A stretch of DNA of 64,000 nt from Streptomyces marincola (GCF_020410765.1 NZ_CP084541.1:6006001-6070000); one strand, 5' to 3'; positions 1 to 8,685 are shown, counted from the first letter of the stretch. Notes: generated by a model from the sequence alone, not told the origin. Numbers and translations: made by a program.

Positions 1-284
1 AGTTCCACCAGCCGCACCTCCGGCGGCAGCATCGCGCGCACCGTCTCGCTCGCCGGGTCGGTGCCAAGCGCGGTGACCAGGACGACCTCGCGGCCGTCCC
101 GCGCGGCGAGCGCGGCGGCCAGTCCTGCGCCGCCGGGGCGGCTGCGTTCGCCCGCGACCTCGACCACCGGCACCGGTGCGTCGGGCGCCAGCCGCGTGGC
201 CTCCCCGGCCACGTCCTCGTCGAGCAGCACGTCGCCGACCACGACGAGCGGCTGGCCGGCCGACCGGTTCTTGTTCGTGCTCAT
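1..284 (-). CDS. HldE/RfaE-like PfkB sugar kinase (3' part outside window)
   Basis: The N-terminal 94 or so residues of a ribokinase/PfkB-fold kinase lie in the window. The stretch GDVLLDEDVAGEATRLAP followed by PVVEV and a PGGAGLAAALAARDG segment matches the start of the RfaE/HldE kinase domain, which phosphorylates D-glycero-D-manno-heptose 7-phosphate at C1; full HldE proteins add a C-terminal adenylyltransferase. I prefer the ATG at 284 over the ATG at 290, because the GGGAGG ribosome site at 293-298 is well spaced only for 284. The GmhA stop codon lies 2 bases before it, so the two are translationally linked. The adjacent GmhA and GmhB support a heptose substrate. Whether the adenylyltransferase half is present cannot be seen here. 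Confidence 0.8.
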   Translation of the reverse strand, partial: MSTNKNRSAGQPLVVVGDVLLDEDVAGEATRLAPDAPVPVVEVAGERSRPGGAGLAAALAARDGREVVLVTALGTDPASETVRAMLPPEVRLVE

Positions 285-286
285 CG

Positions 287-925
287 TCATGCCTCCCGTC
301 GCGCGAGAACGGCGGGCTGTCTGGCCGGGACGGGCCCGGGTCCTGGCAGCTCCTCGTCGAACGCCTCGCACACCACGTGCAGCGCCACCAGGTGCGCCTC
401 CTGAACGGTCGCGGTGCCCGGCGCGTCGATGGCGAGCACCTCGTCGGCCTGCGCGGCGAGCGGGTTGGGGGCGGGGCCCGTCATCGCCCACACCCGCAGC
501 CCGGCCGCGCGGCCCGCGGTGGCCGCGCCGAGCAGGTTGTCGCTGCGGCCCGAGGTGGACATCAGCAGCAGGACGTCGCCCGGCCTGCCGTGCGCCGCGA
601 CCTGGCGCGCGTAGATCTCGTCGAATCCGTAGTCGTTGCCGATGGCCGTCACGCTCGATGTCTCGGCGTGCAGGGAGAGCGCGGAGAACGGCGCGCGGTC
701 GCCGTCGTAGCGCCCGACCAGTTCGGCCGTCAGGTGCTGGGCCTGGGCGGCGCTGCCGCCGTTGCCCGCGCACAGCAGCCGTCCGCCGGCGGGCAGCACG
801 CCGGCCAGGGTCCTGCCCCACGCGACGGCCCGCGCGAGGCCGTCGGTGCGGAACCGGCGCAGCGCGTCCTGGAGCAGCAGGCAGTGCTCGTGCGCGGTGC
901 GCGATGCGGGTGTGGGAGCGTCCAT
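287..925 (-). CDS. gmhA: Phosphoheptose isomerase GmhA-like (SIS domain)
   Basis: A 212-residue single SIS-domain protein, close to the usual GmhA length. It carries CAGNGGSAAQAQHLTAEL (phosphosugar loop with the following His/Glu used for zinc in GmhA), then IGNDYGF, STSGRSDN, and near the C-terminus VQEAHLVALH with the second Glu/His pair. GmhA converts sedoheptulose 7-phosphate to D-glycero-D-manno-heptose 7-phosphate in the cytosol. The start is the ATG at 923-925, after which the reading frame gives a full GmhA N-terminal helix. It sits just upstream of the HldE-like kinase and 32 bases downstream of a GT4 gene, all on the same strand, so it probably belongs to one long transcript. Confidence 0.85.
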   Translation of the reverse strand: MDAPTPASRTAHEHCLLLQDALRRFRTDGLARAVAWGRTLAGVLPAGGRLLCAGNGGSAAQAQHLTAELVGRYDGDRAPFSALSLHAETSSVTAIGNDYGFDEIYARQVAAHGRPGDVLLLMSTSGRSDNLLGAATAGRAAGLRVWAMTGPAPNPLAAQADEVLAIDAPGTATVQEAHLVALHVVCEAFDEELPGPGPVPARQPAVLARREA

Positions 926-957
926 GGTCGAAGCCCTCCGTGGTGTGGTGCGCCGGG

Positions 958-2196
958 TCAGGCGCCGCTGACGGGCGCGGGCCGGCGGCTGCCGATGTCT
1001 CGGTAGACCTCTTCTGTCGCGGCGGCCACCGCGGCCCAGCGGAAGCGGGTGAGGACCCGCCGCCGGCCCGCGGCGCCGCACGCGGCGCGTTCCGCCGGGC
1101 AGGCCAGCAGGTGCCCGGCCGCCGCGGCCAGGGCCGCCGGGTCGCCCGGCGGCACCAGGCGTCCCGTGGCCGGGTCGGCCACGGTGTCCCGCTGGCCGCC
1201 GACGGCGCTCGCGACGACGGGGACGCCGCAGGCCATGGCTTCGAGCGGGACGATGCCGAACGGTTCGTAGTCGGCCGGGCAGAGCACCACGTCCGCGCTG
1301 CGCAGCAGCGGCGGCACCTCGGTGCGCGCCAGGCCGCCGGTGAAGCGGACCCGGTCGGCCACGCCGAGGGAACGCGCCGCCTCCCGCAGCCGCCGCACGT
1401 CCGGGTCGGCGTCCACCCGGCCGCCCCTGGGCCCTCCGGCGATGACGAGTTCCGCGTCGGGCAGCCGGGCCAGGGCGGCCAGGGACACCTCGGCGCCCTT
1501 GCGCGGCACGAGGCGGCCCAGCTGGAGCAGCCGGTGCGGCAGGGCGCCGCGCGGCGCCGCCGGCCCCTCGGGCGTGAACAGGTCGGGGTCGACGCCGCAG
1601 GGCACGACGCTGACCCGCTCGGGCGGCACGCCGAGCGCCGTCAGCTCCTCGACCTCGTCGCGGCAGGTGGCCACGGTGTGGTCGCAGCCGAGGCCGACGT
1701 GGCGCTCCCAGCCGATCCGGTCGGCGGGGCTGGTGTCGGCGGGGCCCTGGTGGCGCCGCTTGACGGTGCCGAGCGCGTGGAAGGTGTGCGCGAGGGGGAT
1801 GCCCAGCGGCTTGGCCGCCTGGAGGGCGGCGATGCCCGACATCCAGAAGTGGGAGTGCGCCACGTCGGGCGGCGCGCTCGCCCACTCCCGTTCGAGGAAG
1901 GCCCCGAACTGCGGCATGAACGGCAGCAGCCGGTCCTTGGGAACGGCCGTCGCCGGCCCCGCGGGCACGTGCCGCACCGAGACGCCGGGGCGCAGCCGCA
2001 CGGTGCCGGGCAGCGACGCGCAGTCGCGGCGCGTGTAGACCGTGACCGTGTGGCCGCGGTCGGCGAGTTCGCCGGCCAGCTGCGCGACGTGCACGTTCTG
2101 CCCGCCCGCGTCCTCGCCGCCCAGCGCGGCGAGCGGGCTGGCGTGCTCGGAGACGAGGGCGATGGTCAGCCCGGAGGGCGGTTTGGCTCGCCTCAT
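958..2196 (-). CDS. Glycosyltransferase family 4 (GT-B fold)
   Basis: A 412-residue GT4 protein. The N-terminal domain has the glycine-rich GGEDAGGQNVHVAQL segment seen in MshA and sucrose-phosphate-synthase-like enzymes. A histidine-containing AHSHFWMSG follows. The C-terminal domain has LLQLGRLVPRKG and YEPFGIVPLEAMACGVPVVA, the E-x7-E nucleotide-sugar motif. The start is the ATG at 2194-2196, overlapping the upstream gene's TGA by one base (TGATG). The donor and acceptor cannot be read from sequence. The surrounding heptose genes suggest assembly of a heptose-containing glycan or glycolipid. Confidence 0.85.
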   Translation of the reverse strand: MRRAKPPSGLTIALVSEHASPLAALGGEDAGGQNVHVAQLAGELADRGHTVTVYTRRDCASLPGTVRLRPGVSVRHVPAGPATAVPKDRLLPFMPQFGAFLEREWASAPPDVAHSHFWMSGIAALQAAKPLGIPLAHTFHALGTVKRRHQGPADTSPADRIGWERHVGLGCDHTVATCRDEVEELTALGVPPERVSVVPCGVDPDLFTPEGPAAPRGALPHRLLQLGRLVPRKGAEVSLAALARLPDAELVIAGGPRGGRVDADPDVRRLREAARSLGVADRVRFTGGLARTEVPPLLRSADVVLCPADYEPFGIVPLEAMACGVPVVASAVGGQRDTVADPATGRLVPPGDPAALAAAAGHLLACPAERAACGAAGRRRVLTRFRWAAVAAATEEVYRDIGSRRPAPVSGA

Positions 2197-3161
2197 CAGC
2201 GCATCACCTCCTCCATCAGCAGGTCCCAGTCGTCGAGGAAGCGTTTGAGCCCGTACCGTTCGAGTGCCGCGTGCCGCGCCGCCTGCCCGGCGGCCCTGGC
2301 GGCGTCGTGGTCGGCCAGGTAGCGGGCGGCGGCCCTGGCCAGCACCTCGGGCCGCGTGCTGAGCACCCCGGCCTCCTCGGGCACCGCCTCCACGACCTCC
2401 GTGGTGGCGAGCGCCACGACCGGCATCCCCAGGTGCATGGCCTCGATCAGGGAGAGGCCGAGGGAGGTCCAGCGCACCGGGTGCAGGTAGAGGCGGCGCC
2501 TGGCCATCTCGTCGTGCAGGCGCGCCTGCGGGAGTTCGTAGCCGCGGCACCGGTCCCAGGAGAGGCCGAGCCGCCCGGCCAGGTCGGCCGTGCCCATGCC
2601 GAACACGTCCAGCGGCACCGCTTCGGCCAGGCCGGGCAGCAGGTCGGTGCCGGTGACGCGGTCGCGCCGCAGCGGTTCGTTGACGACGACGGCCGCCCGC
2701 GCCAGGTCCCCGGTCCACCGGTGGCCCGGGTCGACCACACCGTGCTCGACGACGGCGGTCCTGGTCGTGCCGCTGTCCCAGAACAGCCGGTTGAAGTGCG
2801 TCACGTGGACCAGCAGCAGGTCGTCGCGGTCGGCGAACGGGTGGCGGGTGCGGGGCACGTCGCCGTCCGGCGCGTTGTGCTCCACGTAGACGGCGGGCAC
2901 GTCGCGGCCGGGGCGGCGCCCGCCGAGCCAGCGCTCGGCGAGCGCGGCCTCGTGCGGGCGCTGGAGCACCACCAGGTCGACGTGTGCGTCGGCCAGTTCC
3001 TCCGGCGGCACCTCGACGACGGACTCGGGCCAGTGGTAGGTGCGCGCGCGGCCGAGGCCGTCGGGTCCGCGGTCGGGCAGGACGGGCACCAGGTAGGTGT
3101 GGGAGCCCTGCACGAACGAGGTCGTCCACGAGCCGTGCACGTGCCAGATGAGGATGTTCAT
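2196..3161 (-). CDS. Glycosyltransferase, GT-B type, family uncertain
   Basis: A 321-residue protein starting MNILIWHVHGSW, typical of the first beta strand of a GT-B enzyme. The C-terminal half has LYLHPVRWTSLGLSLIEAMHLGMPVVAL, in which the E-A-M and following proline match the nucleotide-sugar site of retaining GT-B enzymes. The ends overlap both neighbours (ATGA upstream, TGATG downstream), so it is translated as part of the operon. It is shorter than a standard GT4 and I cannot name its substrate. Confidence 0.75.
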   Translation of the reverse strand: MNILIWHVHGSWTTSFVQGSHTYLVPVLPDRGPDGLGRARTYHWPESVVEVPPEELADAHVDLVVLQRPHEAALAERWLGGRRPGRDVPAVYVEHNAPDGDVPRTRHPFADRDDLLLVHVTHFNRLFWDSGTTRTAVVEHGVVDPGHRWTGDLARAAVVVNEPLRRDRVTGTDLLPGLAEAVPLDVFGMGTADLAGRLGLSWDRCRGYELPQARLHDEMARRRLYLHPVRWTSLGLSLIEAMHLGMPVVALATTEVVEAVPEEAGVLSTRPEVLARAAARYLADHDAARAAGQAARHAALERYGLKRFLDDWDLLMEEVMR

Positions 3162-4210
3162 GCCGCCGCCTTCCCCGCGGCGCCCTCGGGCCGCGGGCCG
3201 CTCACCGTGAGGGCCGCCACCGCGCCGATCACTTCCTCGTCGCTGACGGAGTCCAGGCACGGGTGGCCGGCCACCGGGCACACCCGCGCCCTGGTGTTCG
3301 CGCAGGGGCTGTCCTGCCGCCCCAGCAGCAGGTGCGGCACCCGGTAGGGCAGCCACCGGTCGGCGCTGACGACCGGCGAGAACAGGCTGACCACGGGCGT
3401 GCGCACGGCCGCGGCCAGGTGCGCGGGCCCGGTGTTGCCCGCGACGACGACGCGCGCGCCGGCGAGCACCCCGGCCAGTTCCGGCAACGAGGTACGGCCG
3501 CCGAGGTCCTGTCCTGCCCGCCCGGCGACCCGCCGGGTCAGCGCCTCCTCGCCGCGGCTTCCGGTCACCACCACCCGGTGGCCCGCGGCGGCCAGCGCCG
3601 CGACGGCGCGTTCCGCCCGCGCGGGCGACCAGGCGCGCGCGGGGACCGCGGCGCCCGGGTGGACCACGACGTACGGCTCCCGCCCGGTCAGCCACGCGGT
3701 GTCGGGGGGTGCGGTGACGCGCAGCGCGCCGTCGTCCTCGGGCGGCAGGACGAAGCCGGCGGCCTCGGCCAGTTCGAGCGCCGCGGCGGCCTCGTGCCGG
3801 TAGGGGGCCCTGCGGTGCCGCAGCTGGAGCAGGGCGCCCGGGTAGTGCTCGCTGTCCGCGCCGATCCACGGCACCCCGGCGAGCTTGAGCAGCAGCGCGG
3901 CGGGCAGCGGGCTCTGGTGGTGGGACGCGAGGACCAGGGCGCGGTCGAAGCGGCCCGCCGCGAGCCGGTCCACCAGGGCGTCCACGCGCTCCCGCTCCAG
4001 TGGACCGGGGGCGAGGCTGACCCAGGGCGCGTCGAACACCACGACGTCGTCGACTCCCGGCAGCAGCCGGCCCGCGGCCTCGCCGCCGGGGCCGCACAGC
4101 AGCGTGGTGCGGGAGGAGCCGGCGGCGACGGCGCGGATGGCGGGACCCGCGAGCAGCACGTCGCCCGCGCTGTCGAGCCTGACCACGAGGGTGCGGGGCG
4201 CGCCGCTCAT
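3158..4210 (-). CDS. Glycosyltransferase family 9, heptosyltransferase-like
   Basis: A 350-residue protein. It begins TLVVRLDSAGDVLLAGPAIR, the N-terminal signature of GT9 (ADP-heptose:LPS heptosyltransferase family). Later it has VVHPGAAVPARAWSP and VVAGNTGPAHLAAAVRTPVV, the donor-binding signature of the family. In Gram-negative bacteria GT9 enzymes use ADP-heptose. Here it sits among gmhA-, gmhB- and hldE-like genes in a Gram-positive genome, so an ADP- or nucleotide-heptose donor is plausible but unproven. The C-terminus has a cysteine-rich stretch (SPCANTRARVCPVAGHPCL). It overlaps gmhB by 4 bases. Confidence 0.85.
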   Translation of the reverse strand: MSGAPRTLVVRLDSAGDVLLAGPAIRAVAAGSSRTTLLCGPGGEAAGRLLPGVDDVVVFDAPWVSLAPGPLERERVDALVDRLAAGRFDRALVLASHHQSPLPAALLLKLAGVPWIGADSEHYPGALLQLRHRRAPYRHEAAAALELAEAAGFVLPPEDDGALRVTAPPDTAWLTGREPYVVVHPGAAVPARAWSPARAERAVAALAAAGHRVVVTGSRGEEALTRRVAGRAGQDLGGRTSLPELAGVLAGARVVVAGNTGPAHLAAAVRTPVVSLFSPVVSADRWLPYRVPHLLLGRQDSPCANTRARVCPVAGHPCLDSVSDEEVIGAVAALTVSGPRPEGAAGKAAA

Positions 4211-4848
4211 GCCGTCCCCCCGCCGCCGGGGGCGCGCAGCAGCAGCCGTGCCGCGGCCAGCAGGTCGGGCGCCGACTCGGGCGCCGCGGCGGTCTCGGCC
4301 CGCCGGGTGACCGGGGTCGGTACCAGGACGCCGCGCGCGCCGGCCGCGCGGGCCGCCGCCATGTCGGTGCCGATGTCCCCGACGACGGCGACCAGGCCGG
4401 GCGGGACGCCGAGCCGGGCGCACGCGGCCCGCACGAGGCCGGGCGCGGGCTTGCGGCAGCCGCAGCCGTGCTCGGCGGCGTGCGGGCAGACGGCCCACAC
4501 GGAGAAGGGGCCGAGCAGTTCCTCCACGCGCCGCCGCACCGCCTCGACCCCCGTCCGCCCGAACCGGCCGCGCGCCACGCCCGACTGGTTGCTGACCACG
4601 CCGACGGGCACGCCGTGCGCGCGCAGCAGGCCGAGGGCCGCGCGGGCGTGGGGCCTGGGCGTGACCAGCGCCGGGTCGGCGTTGTAGGGCACGTCCTCGA
4701 TCAGGGTGCCGTCCCGGTCGAAGAGCACCGCGGCCGGTCCTGGACCGGCCCGCCGGGCCGCCGCCGGCCCGTCGGGCGCGGCGGGCGGGAACAGCCAGGG
4801 GCCGTCCGTGCGCGGGCCGCTGAGCGTCGGAGTCGTGGCCTCAGTCAT
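4207..4848 (-). CDS. gmhB: D-glycero-D-manno-heptose 1,7-bisphosphate 7-phosphatase GmhB-like (HAD)
   Basis: A 213-residue HAD phosphatase of the histidinol-phosphatase/GmhB subfamily. It has the nucleophile motif VLFDRDGTLIEDVPYN, then VVSNQSGVARG, the zinc-binding CPHAAEHGCGCRKP (C-x-H and C-x-C) and the acidic VVGDIGTDMAAARAAG. It would dephosphorylate heptose 1,7-bisphosphate, between the kinase and adenylyltransferase steps of ADP-heptose synthesis. About 38 residues precede the fold and look disordered. The ATG at 4846-4848 lies inside the end of the upstream GT2 gene (8-base overlap). Confidence 0.85.
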   Translation of the reverse strand: MTEATTPTLSGPRTDGPWLFPPAAPDGPAAARRAGPGPAAVLFDRDGTLIEDVPYNADPALVTPRPHARAALGLLRAHGVPVGVVSNQSGVARGRFGRTGVEAVRRRVEELLGPFSVWAVCPHAAEHGCGCRKPAPGLVRAACARLGVPPGLVAVVGDIGTDMAAARAAGARGVLVPTPVTRRAETAAAPESAPDLLAAARLLLRAPGGGGTA

Positions 4849-5947
4849 GAACGACTGAGTTGCCCGTTATGTCCGAATCAAACGAGGGGTCCGGCGCGCC
4901 GCCCGGATTCGCCGGCCCCGGCGGAGGCCCCGCGGCCCCCGCCGGGCACGGCCACGGCCCGGCGGCGCGGTGCCGCACCTGCCCGGCCAGCCAGTGCGCG
5001 ACCGCGGCGGCGGGGATGACCGCGCTGGTCACCACCATGCGCCCGGTCTCGGACGCGGTCCTGGGTCCCGGCCGCACCCGGGCCGCCGCGAACTCGGCCG
5101 TCCCCGCCAGCCACAGCGCGGAGAACGCGGCGGCCCCGCGCCACCGGCGCGCGGCGAGCGCGCCGAGCGCCGCCGCCCCCGCCGCCGTCACCGCCGCGTG
5201 GCGGCGCAGCCGCCCGCGCGGCGCCTGGGCGCGCGCCCACCAGCCGGGGCCGTGCAGGCGCCCCATGAGCACGTCGTCGGCGTTCCCCGCCTGGGCGCGC
5301 ACCGACACCCACCGGTCGGCCGGGCGCACCGGGTGCAGCGTGCGGCGCTCGCCCACGGCGAGCGCCCAGCCGGCGCCGAGCATCCGCAGGGCCAGGTCCG
5401 CGTCCTCGCGGAACGCGCGCGGGAAGCGTTCGTCGAAGCCGCCGACCGCCGCGAGCGCGATCCGCCGGTAGGCCATGTCGGCGGTGATCCAGCGGGCCGT
5501 GGCAAGACCCGCCGTGCCGCGCTCCCAGTCGGTCGGACGCCGCCCGGTGGGCATCGGCACCGCGATCCTGCCCTGCACTCCGGCGACGTCGGGGTCGGCC
5601 GCCGCGAGGTCGGCGGCGAGGTCGGCCGCCCACGTCTCGCCGGGCACGACGTCGTCGTCGAGGAACGCGATCCACGGCTCGGGCGCCCCGTGCCAGCCCC
5701 GGTTGCGCGCGGCGGCCGGCCCCGCCCCGCACCCCGGCACGATCTCCACCAGGTCGCGCAGCGCGGTCGGCACCGCGACCGGCAGCGGGTCGGGGTCGTG
5801 CGGCGGCCGGTCGTCCACCAGCACGATCCGGGCCGGGCGCGGGCCCTCGCCGGCCGCGAGCGCGGCCAGCACCCGGCCCAGGCTCGGCCGCCCGAGCGTC
5901 GGGATCACCACGGCGTAGGGCGGCGCGCCCGGCCCGCCGCCGCTCAC
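4841..5947 (-). CDS. Glycosyltransferase family 2 with C-terminal hydrophobic segments
   Basis: A 368-residue GT2 enzyme (GT-A fold). It has AVVIPTLGRPSLGRVLAAL at the N-terminus, VLVDDRPP, AARNRGW and the metal-binding IAFLDDDVVPG, followed by GGFDERFPRAFREDADLALR, the general-base region. After about residue 250 come several alanine-rich hydrophobic stretches that could be membrane segments, ending in a proline- and glycine-rich tail. The start is a GTG at 5945-5947 overlapping the carbamoyltransferase TGA (GTGA). The first residues MSGGGPGAPPYAVVIP put the fold's first strand right after the start, which supports it. Confidence 0.82.
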   Translation of the reverse strand: MSGGGPGAPPYAVVIPTLGRPSLGRVLAALAAGEGPRPARIVLVDDRPPHDPDPLPVAVPTALRDLVEIVPGCGAGPAAARNRGWHGAPEPWIAFLDDDVVPGETWAADLAADLAAADPDVAGVQGRIAVPMPTGRRPTDWERGTAGLATARWITADMAYRRIALAAVGGFDERFPRAFREDADLALRMLGAGWALAVGERRTLHPVRPADRWVSVRAQAGNADDVLMGRLHGPGWWARAQAPRGRLRRHAAVTAAGAAALGALAARRWRGAAAFSALWLAGTAEFAAARVRPGPRTASETGRMVVTSAVIPAAAVAHWLAGQVRHRAAGPWPCPAGAAGPPPGPANPGGAPDPSFDSDITGNSVVHD

Positions 5948-7599
5948 CGGTCCCCGCCGTCGAACAGCGCGCGCCGCCGCACCACGAAGGGACCGATCGC
6001 CAGCAGGTCGACGGGCGAGGAACCGAAGCACTCCAGCGCGTCCCTCGGGTCGTCGACCATGGGCCGGCCCGCGGTGTTCAGGCTGGTGTTGACGACGACG
6101 GGCAGCCCGGTGCGTTCCTCGAAACGCGCCAGCATCCGGGCGACCAGCGGCTCGTCGGCCGCGTCCACGGTCTGGATGCGCGCCGTGCCGTCCACGTGCA
6201 CCACGGCCGGGATGCGCTCGCGCCAGCCGGGGCGCACGTCGTGCACGAACAGCATGTACGGGCTGGGCAGCGGCCCGTCGAACACCTCGGCCGCGCGTTC
6301 CGCGAGCACCATCGGCGCCACCGGCCTGAACTGCTCGCGGCCCTTGATGTCGTTCAGCCGCTCCAGGTTGCCCGACCTGCCGGGGTGCGCGAGCAGCGAG
6401 CGGTGGCCGAGCGCCCGCGGCCCGAACTCCGAGCGGCCCTGGAACCAGGCCACCACGGCGTTCTCCGCCAGCGCCTGTGCGACCGCGTCCGCCACGTCGG
6501 GCGGCCGTTCGAACGGCACGGCCGCGGTCTTCAGCCACGCCTCGATCTCGGCCTCCGACCAGCCGCGCCCCAGCGCGGCGCCCGGCGGCGGCTGGACCGG
6601 CGCCGCGTCGGCGACGGCCGTGTGCATCAGCGCGCCGCCCAGCGCGGTCCCCGCGTCCCCGGCGGCGGGCTGGACCCACACGCGGGAGAACGGGCCCTCG
6701 CGCGCGATGCGCGCGTTGGCCACGCAGTTCAGCGCGACGCCGCCCGCCATCGTCAGCACGTCGTCGTTGGTCTGCCCGTGCAGCCAGCGCACCAGGTCGA
6801 GCAGCGTCTCCTCAAGGCACGCCTGCGCGCTGGCCGCCAGGTCGGCGTGCTCCCTGGTCCAGGCCCGGTCGGGGCGGCGGCGCGGCGCGAACTCCTCCCA
6901 CGGCACGCCCGCCGCGCGGAAGCCGCCGTCGCCCGTGGGGTGCACGTGGCGCCGCAGCTCGGGCAGGAAGCGCGGCGTTCCGTAGGAGGCGAGGGCCATC
7001 ACCTTGTACTCGTCGCTCGACCGCAGGAAGCCCAGGTGCTCGGTCAGTTCCTCGTAGACCAGGCCGAGCGAGTGCGGCAGCTCCTGCGCGGTCAGCGGTT
7101 CGAGGGCGTTCCCCGTGCGCCGCGCCGCGAGGTGCGAGGCGGACTCGCCGCGGCCGTCGAGCACGAGCACCGAGCAGTTCTCCGCGTCCGGCGCGGCGAA
7201 CGCCGAGGACGCGGCGTGCGCCATGTGGTGCGGGACGAACCGCACGCGCTCGGGGTCGAGTCCCGGCAGCGCCTCGGCGAGGAACGCGGGCGCCTCGCGC
7301 GCGTACGTCAGCCGCAGGTGGTCCCACGGGTCGTGCAGGCCCATCGTCTCGGCCGGGCGGGCCAGCACCGGGTCGAACGAGTAGGTGACGGCGTCCAGGT
7401 CCTCGGGGCGCAGGCCCGCCTGCCCCAGGCACCAGGCCGCCGCGCGCTCCGGCAGCTCCCACGCGGCGAACGGCACCGGGCGCTTGCCGTGCTTGCGGCG
7501 TGAGAAACGTTCCTCCTCCGCGGCGGCCACGGTGCGGCCGTCGATCACCAGGGCCGCCGCCGGATCGTGGAAGAGGGCGTTGATTCCGAGCACACGCAT
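5944..7599 (-). CDS. NodU/CmcH-family carbamoyltransferase
   Basis: A 551-residue protein with the two-part architecture of O-carbamoyltransferases. The N-terminal ASKHA-type domain has GINALFHDPAAALVIDG, AAEEERFSRRKHGKR, PHHMAHAASSAF (metal-site histidines) and GGVALNCVANARI. The C-terminal YrdC-like domain has FQGRSEFGPRALGHRSLLA. These enzymes transfer carbamoyl from carbamoyl phosphate, through carbamoyl-adenylate, to a sugar hydroxyl. In this operon the acceptor is probably a sugar of the glycan being built. The length is normal and no key motif is missing. It is followed by a GTGA overlap with the GT2 gene. Confidence 0.9.
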   Translation of the reverse strand: MRVLGINALFHDPAAALVIDGRTVAAAEEERFSRRKHGKRPVPFAAWELPERAAAWCLGQAGLRPEDLDAVTYSFDPVLARPAETMGLHDPWDHLRLTYAREAPAFLAEALPGLDPERVRFVPHHMAHAASSAFAAPDAENCSVLVLDGRGESASHLAARRTGNALEPLTAQELPHSLGLVYEELTEHLGFLRSSDEYKVMALASYGTPRFLPELRRHVHPTGDGGFRAAGVPWEEFAPRRRPDRAWTREHADLAASAQACLEETLLDLVRWLHGQTNDDVLTMAGGVALNCVANARIAREGPFSRVWVQPAAGDAGTALGGALMHTAVADAAPVQPPPGAALGRGWSEAEIEAWLKTAAVPFERPPDVADAVAQALAENAVVAWFQGRSEFGPRALGHRSLLAHPGRSGNLERLNDIKGREQFRPVAPMVLAERAAEVFDGPLPSPYMLFVHDVRPGWRERIPAVVHVDGTARIQTVDAADEPLVARMLARFEERTGLPVVVNTSLNTAGRPMVDDPRDALECFGSSPVDLLAIGPFVVRRRALFDGGDR

Positions 7600-7636
7600 G
7601 AAGTCCTCCGGCCTCGTGGGCGTGACGTGGGGCCGC

Positions 7637-8581
7637 TCAGGCGGCCACCGGCTCGCGGTACCAGGCGATGGTGCTCGCCAGGCCCTCCTCGGCCGGGGTC
7701 CGCGGCTCCCACTGGAGCTTGCCGCGGGCCAGGGTGATGTCGGGGCAGCGCACGGTCGGGTCGTCCGTGGGGCGTTCCACCAGCCGGATGCCGGATTCCG
7801 AGCCGGTCAACCGGATCACCAGGTCGGCCAGTTCGAGCATCGTCATCTCGCGCGGGTTGCCGATGTTCACCGGGCCCCGCAGATCGGACGCGGCCAGGGC
7901 GAGCACGCCGCGGACCGTGTCGTCGACGTAGGTGAGGGAACGGGTCTGCCGCCCGTCGCCTGTCACGGTCAGCGGCTCGCCGGCCAGCGCCTGCCTGATG
8001 AACGTCGGCACCGCCCGGCCGTCGTGGTCGCGCATGCGCGGCCCGTAGGTGTTGAACAGCCGGACGATGCCGGTGTCGGTGCCGTGCACGCCGGCCTCCG
8101 CCGTGGTCAGCGCCTCGGCGAAGCGCTTCGCCTCGTCGTAGACGCTGCGCGGCCCCACGGGGTTGACGTGCCCCCAGTACGTCTCGCTCTGCGGGTGCTG
8201 CTGCGGGTCCCCGTACACCTCGGACGTGGAGGCGAGCACCATGCGCGCGCCGTGCGCGCGGGCCAGCGCCAGCGCGTTGCGGGTGCCGAGGCTGCCGGTC
8301 TCCAGGGTGTGCAGGGGCAGCCTGAGGTAGTCGGCCGGGGACGCCGGGGACGCGAAGTGCAGCACCAGGTCGGCCGGGCGCGAGACGTCGAACGGCTCGC
8401 ACACGTCGGCGTGCCTGAGTGTGAACCCCGGCTGGTCGAGCAGCCCGGCGACGTTGGCCGGGTCCGCCGTGCACATGTCGTCGATGCAGGTGACGGCCGT
8501 TCCCTCGGCCAGCAGGGCGGCGCACAGGTGCGAGCCGAGGAAACCGGCACCGCCCGTGACGACCGCGTGTCGGAAGCGCAT
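7637..8581 (-). CDS. Extended SDR, UDP-glucuronate decarboxylase (UDP-xylose synthase)-like
   Basis: A 314-residue NAD-dependent sugar-nucleotide enzyme. The Rossmann motif is TGGAGFLGSHLC. The segments HFASPASPADYL, STSEVYGDPQQHPQ with YWGHVNPVGPRSVYDEAK (catalytic Y-x3-K), and FNTYGPRM with LTVTGDGRQTRSLTYVDD match UDP-xylose synthases closely. The expected product is UDP-xylose, although a related epimerase role on a heptose nucleotide cannot be excluded from sequence. It is probably the first gene of the minus-strand glycan operon. 170 bases separate it from a divergent SDR gene. Confidence 0.85.
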   Translation of the reverse strand: MRFRHAVVTGGAGFLGSHLCAALLAEGTAVTCIDDMCTADPANVAGLLDQPGFTLRHADVCEPFDVSRPADLVLHFASPASPADYLRLPLHTLETGSLGTRNALALARAHGARMVLASTSEVYGDPQQHPQSETYWGHVNPVGPRSVYDEAKRFAEALTTAEAGVHGTDTGIVRLFNTYGPRMRDHDGRAVPTFIRQALAGEPLTVTGDGRQTRSLTYVDDTVRGVLALAASDLRGPVNIGNPREMTMLELADLVIRLTGSESGIRLVERPTDDPTVRCPDITLARGKLQWEPRTPAEEGLASTIAWYREPVAA

Positions 8582-8660
8582 GTCGACTCCTCACTCTTCC
8601 GCGACCGCTACTTCTCCGCGACCGCACCCAAGTACCCCGGCGAAATGGGACAAAACGGGT

Positions 8661-8685
8661 GTGTGCCGGGCGGTGGCACGGGTAC
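8661..8685 (+). promoter_or_regulatory. SigB/F-type promoter candidate
   Basis: GTGT, 15 bases, then GGGTAC fits GNNT-N14-16-GGGTAY, the consensus described for SigB-family sigma factors of Streptomyces. It lies 67 bases upstream of the SDR start at 8752. Confidence 0.55.

Noticed and set aside
287..1885. A long frame that appears to fuse gmhA to an N-terminal extension
   Set aside because: The extension overlaps the GT4 gene in another frame and has no domain; the ATG at 925 gives a normal-length GmhA.
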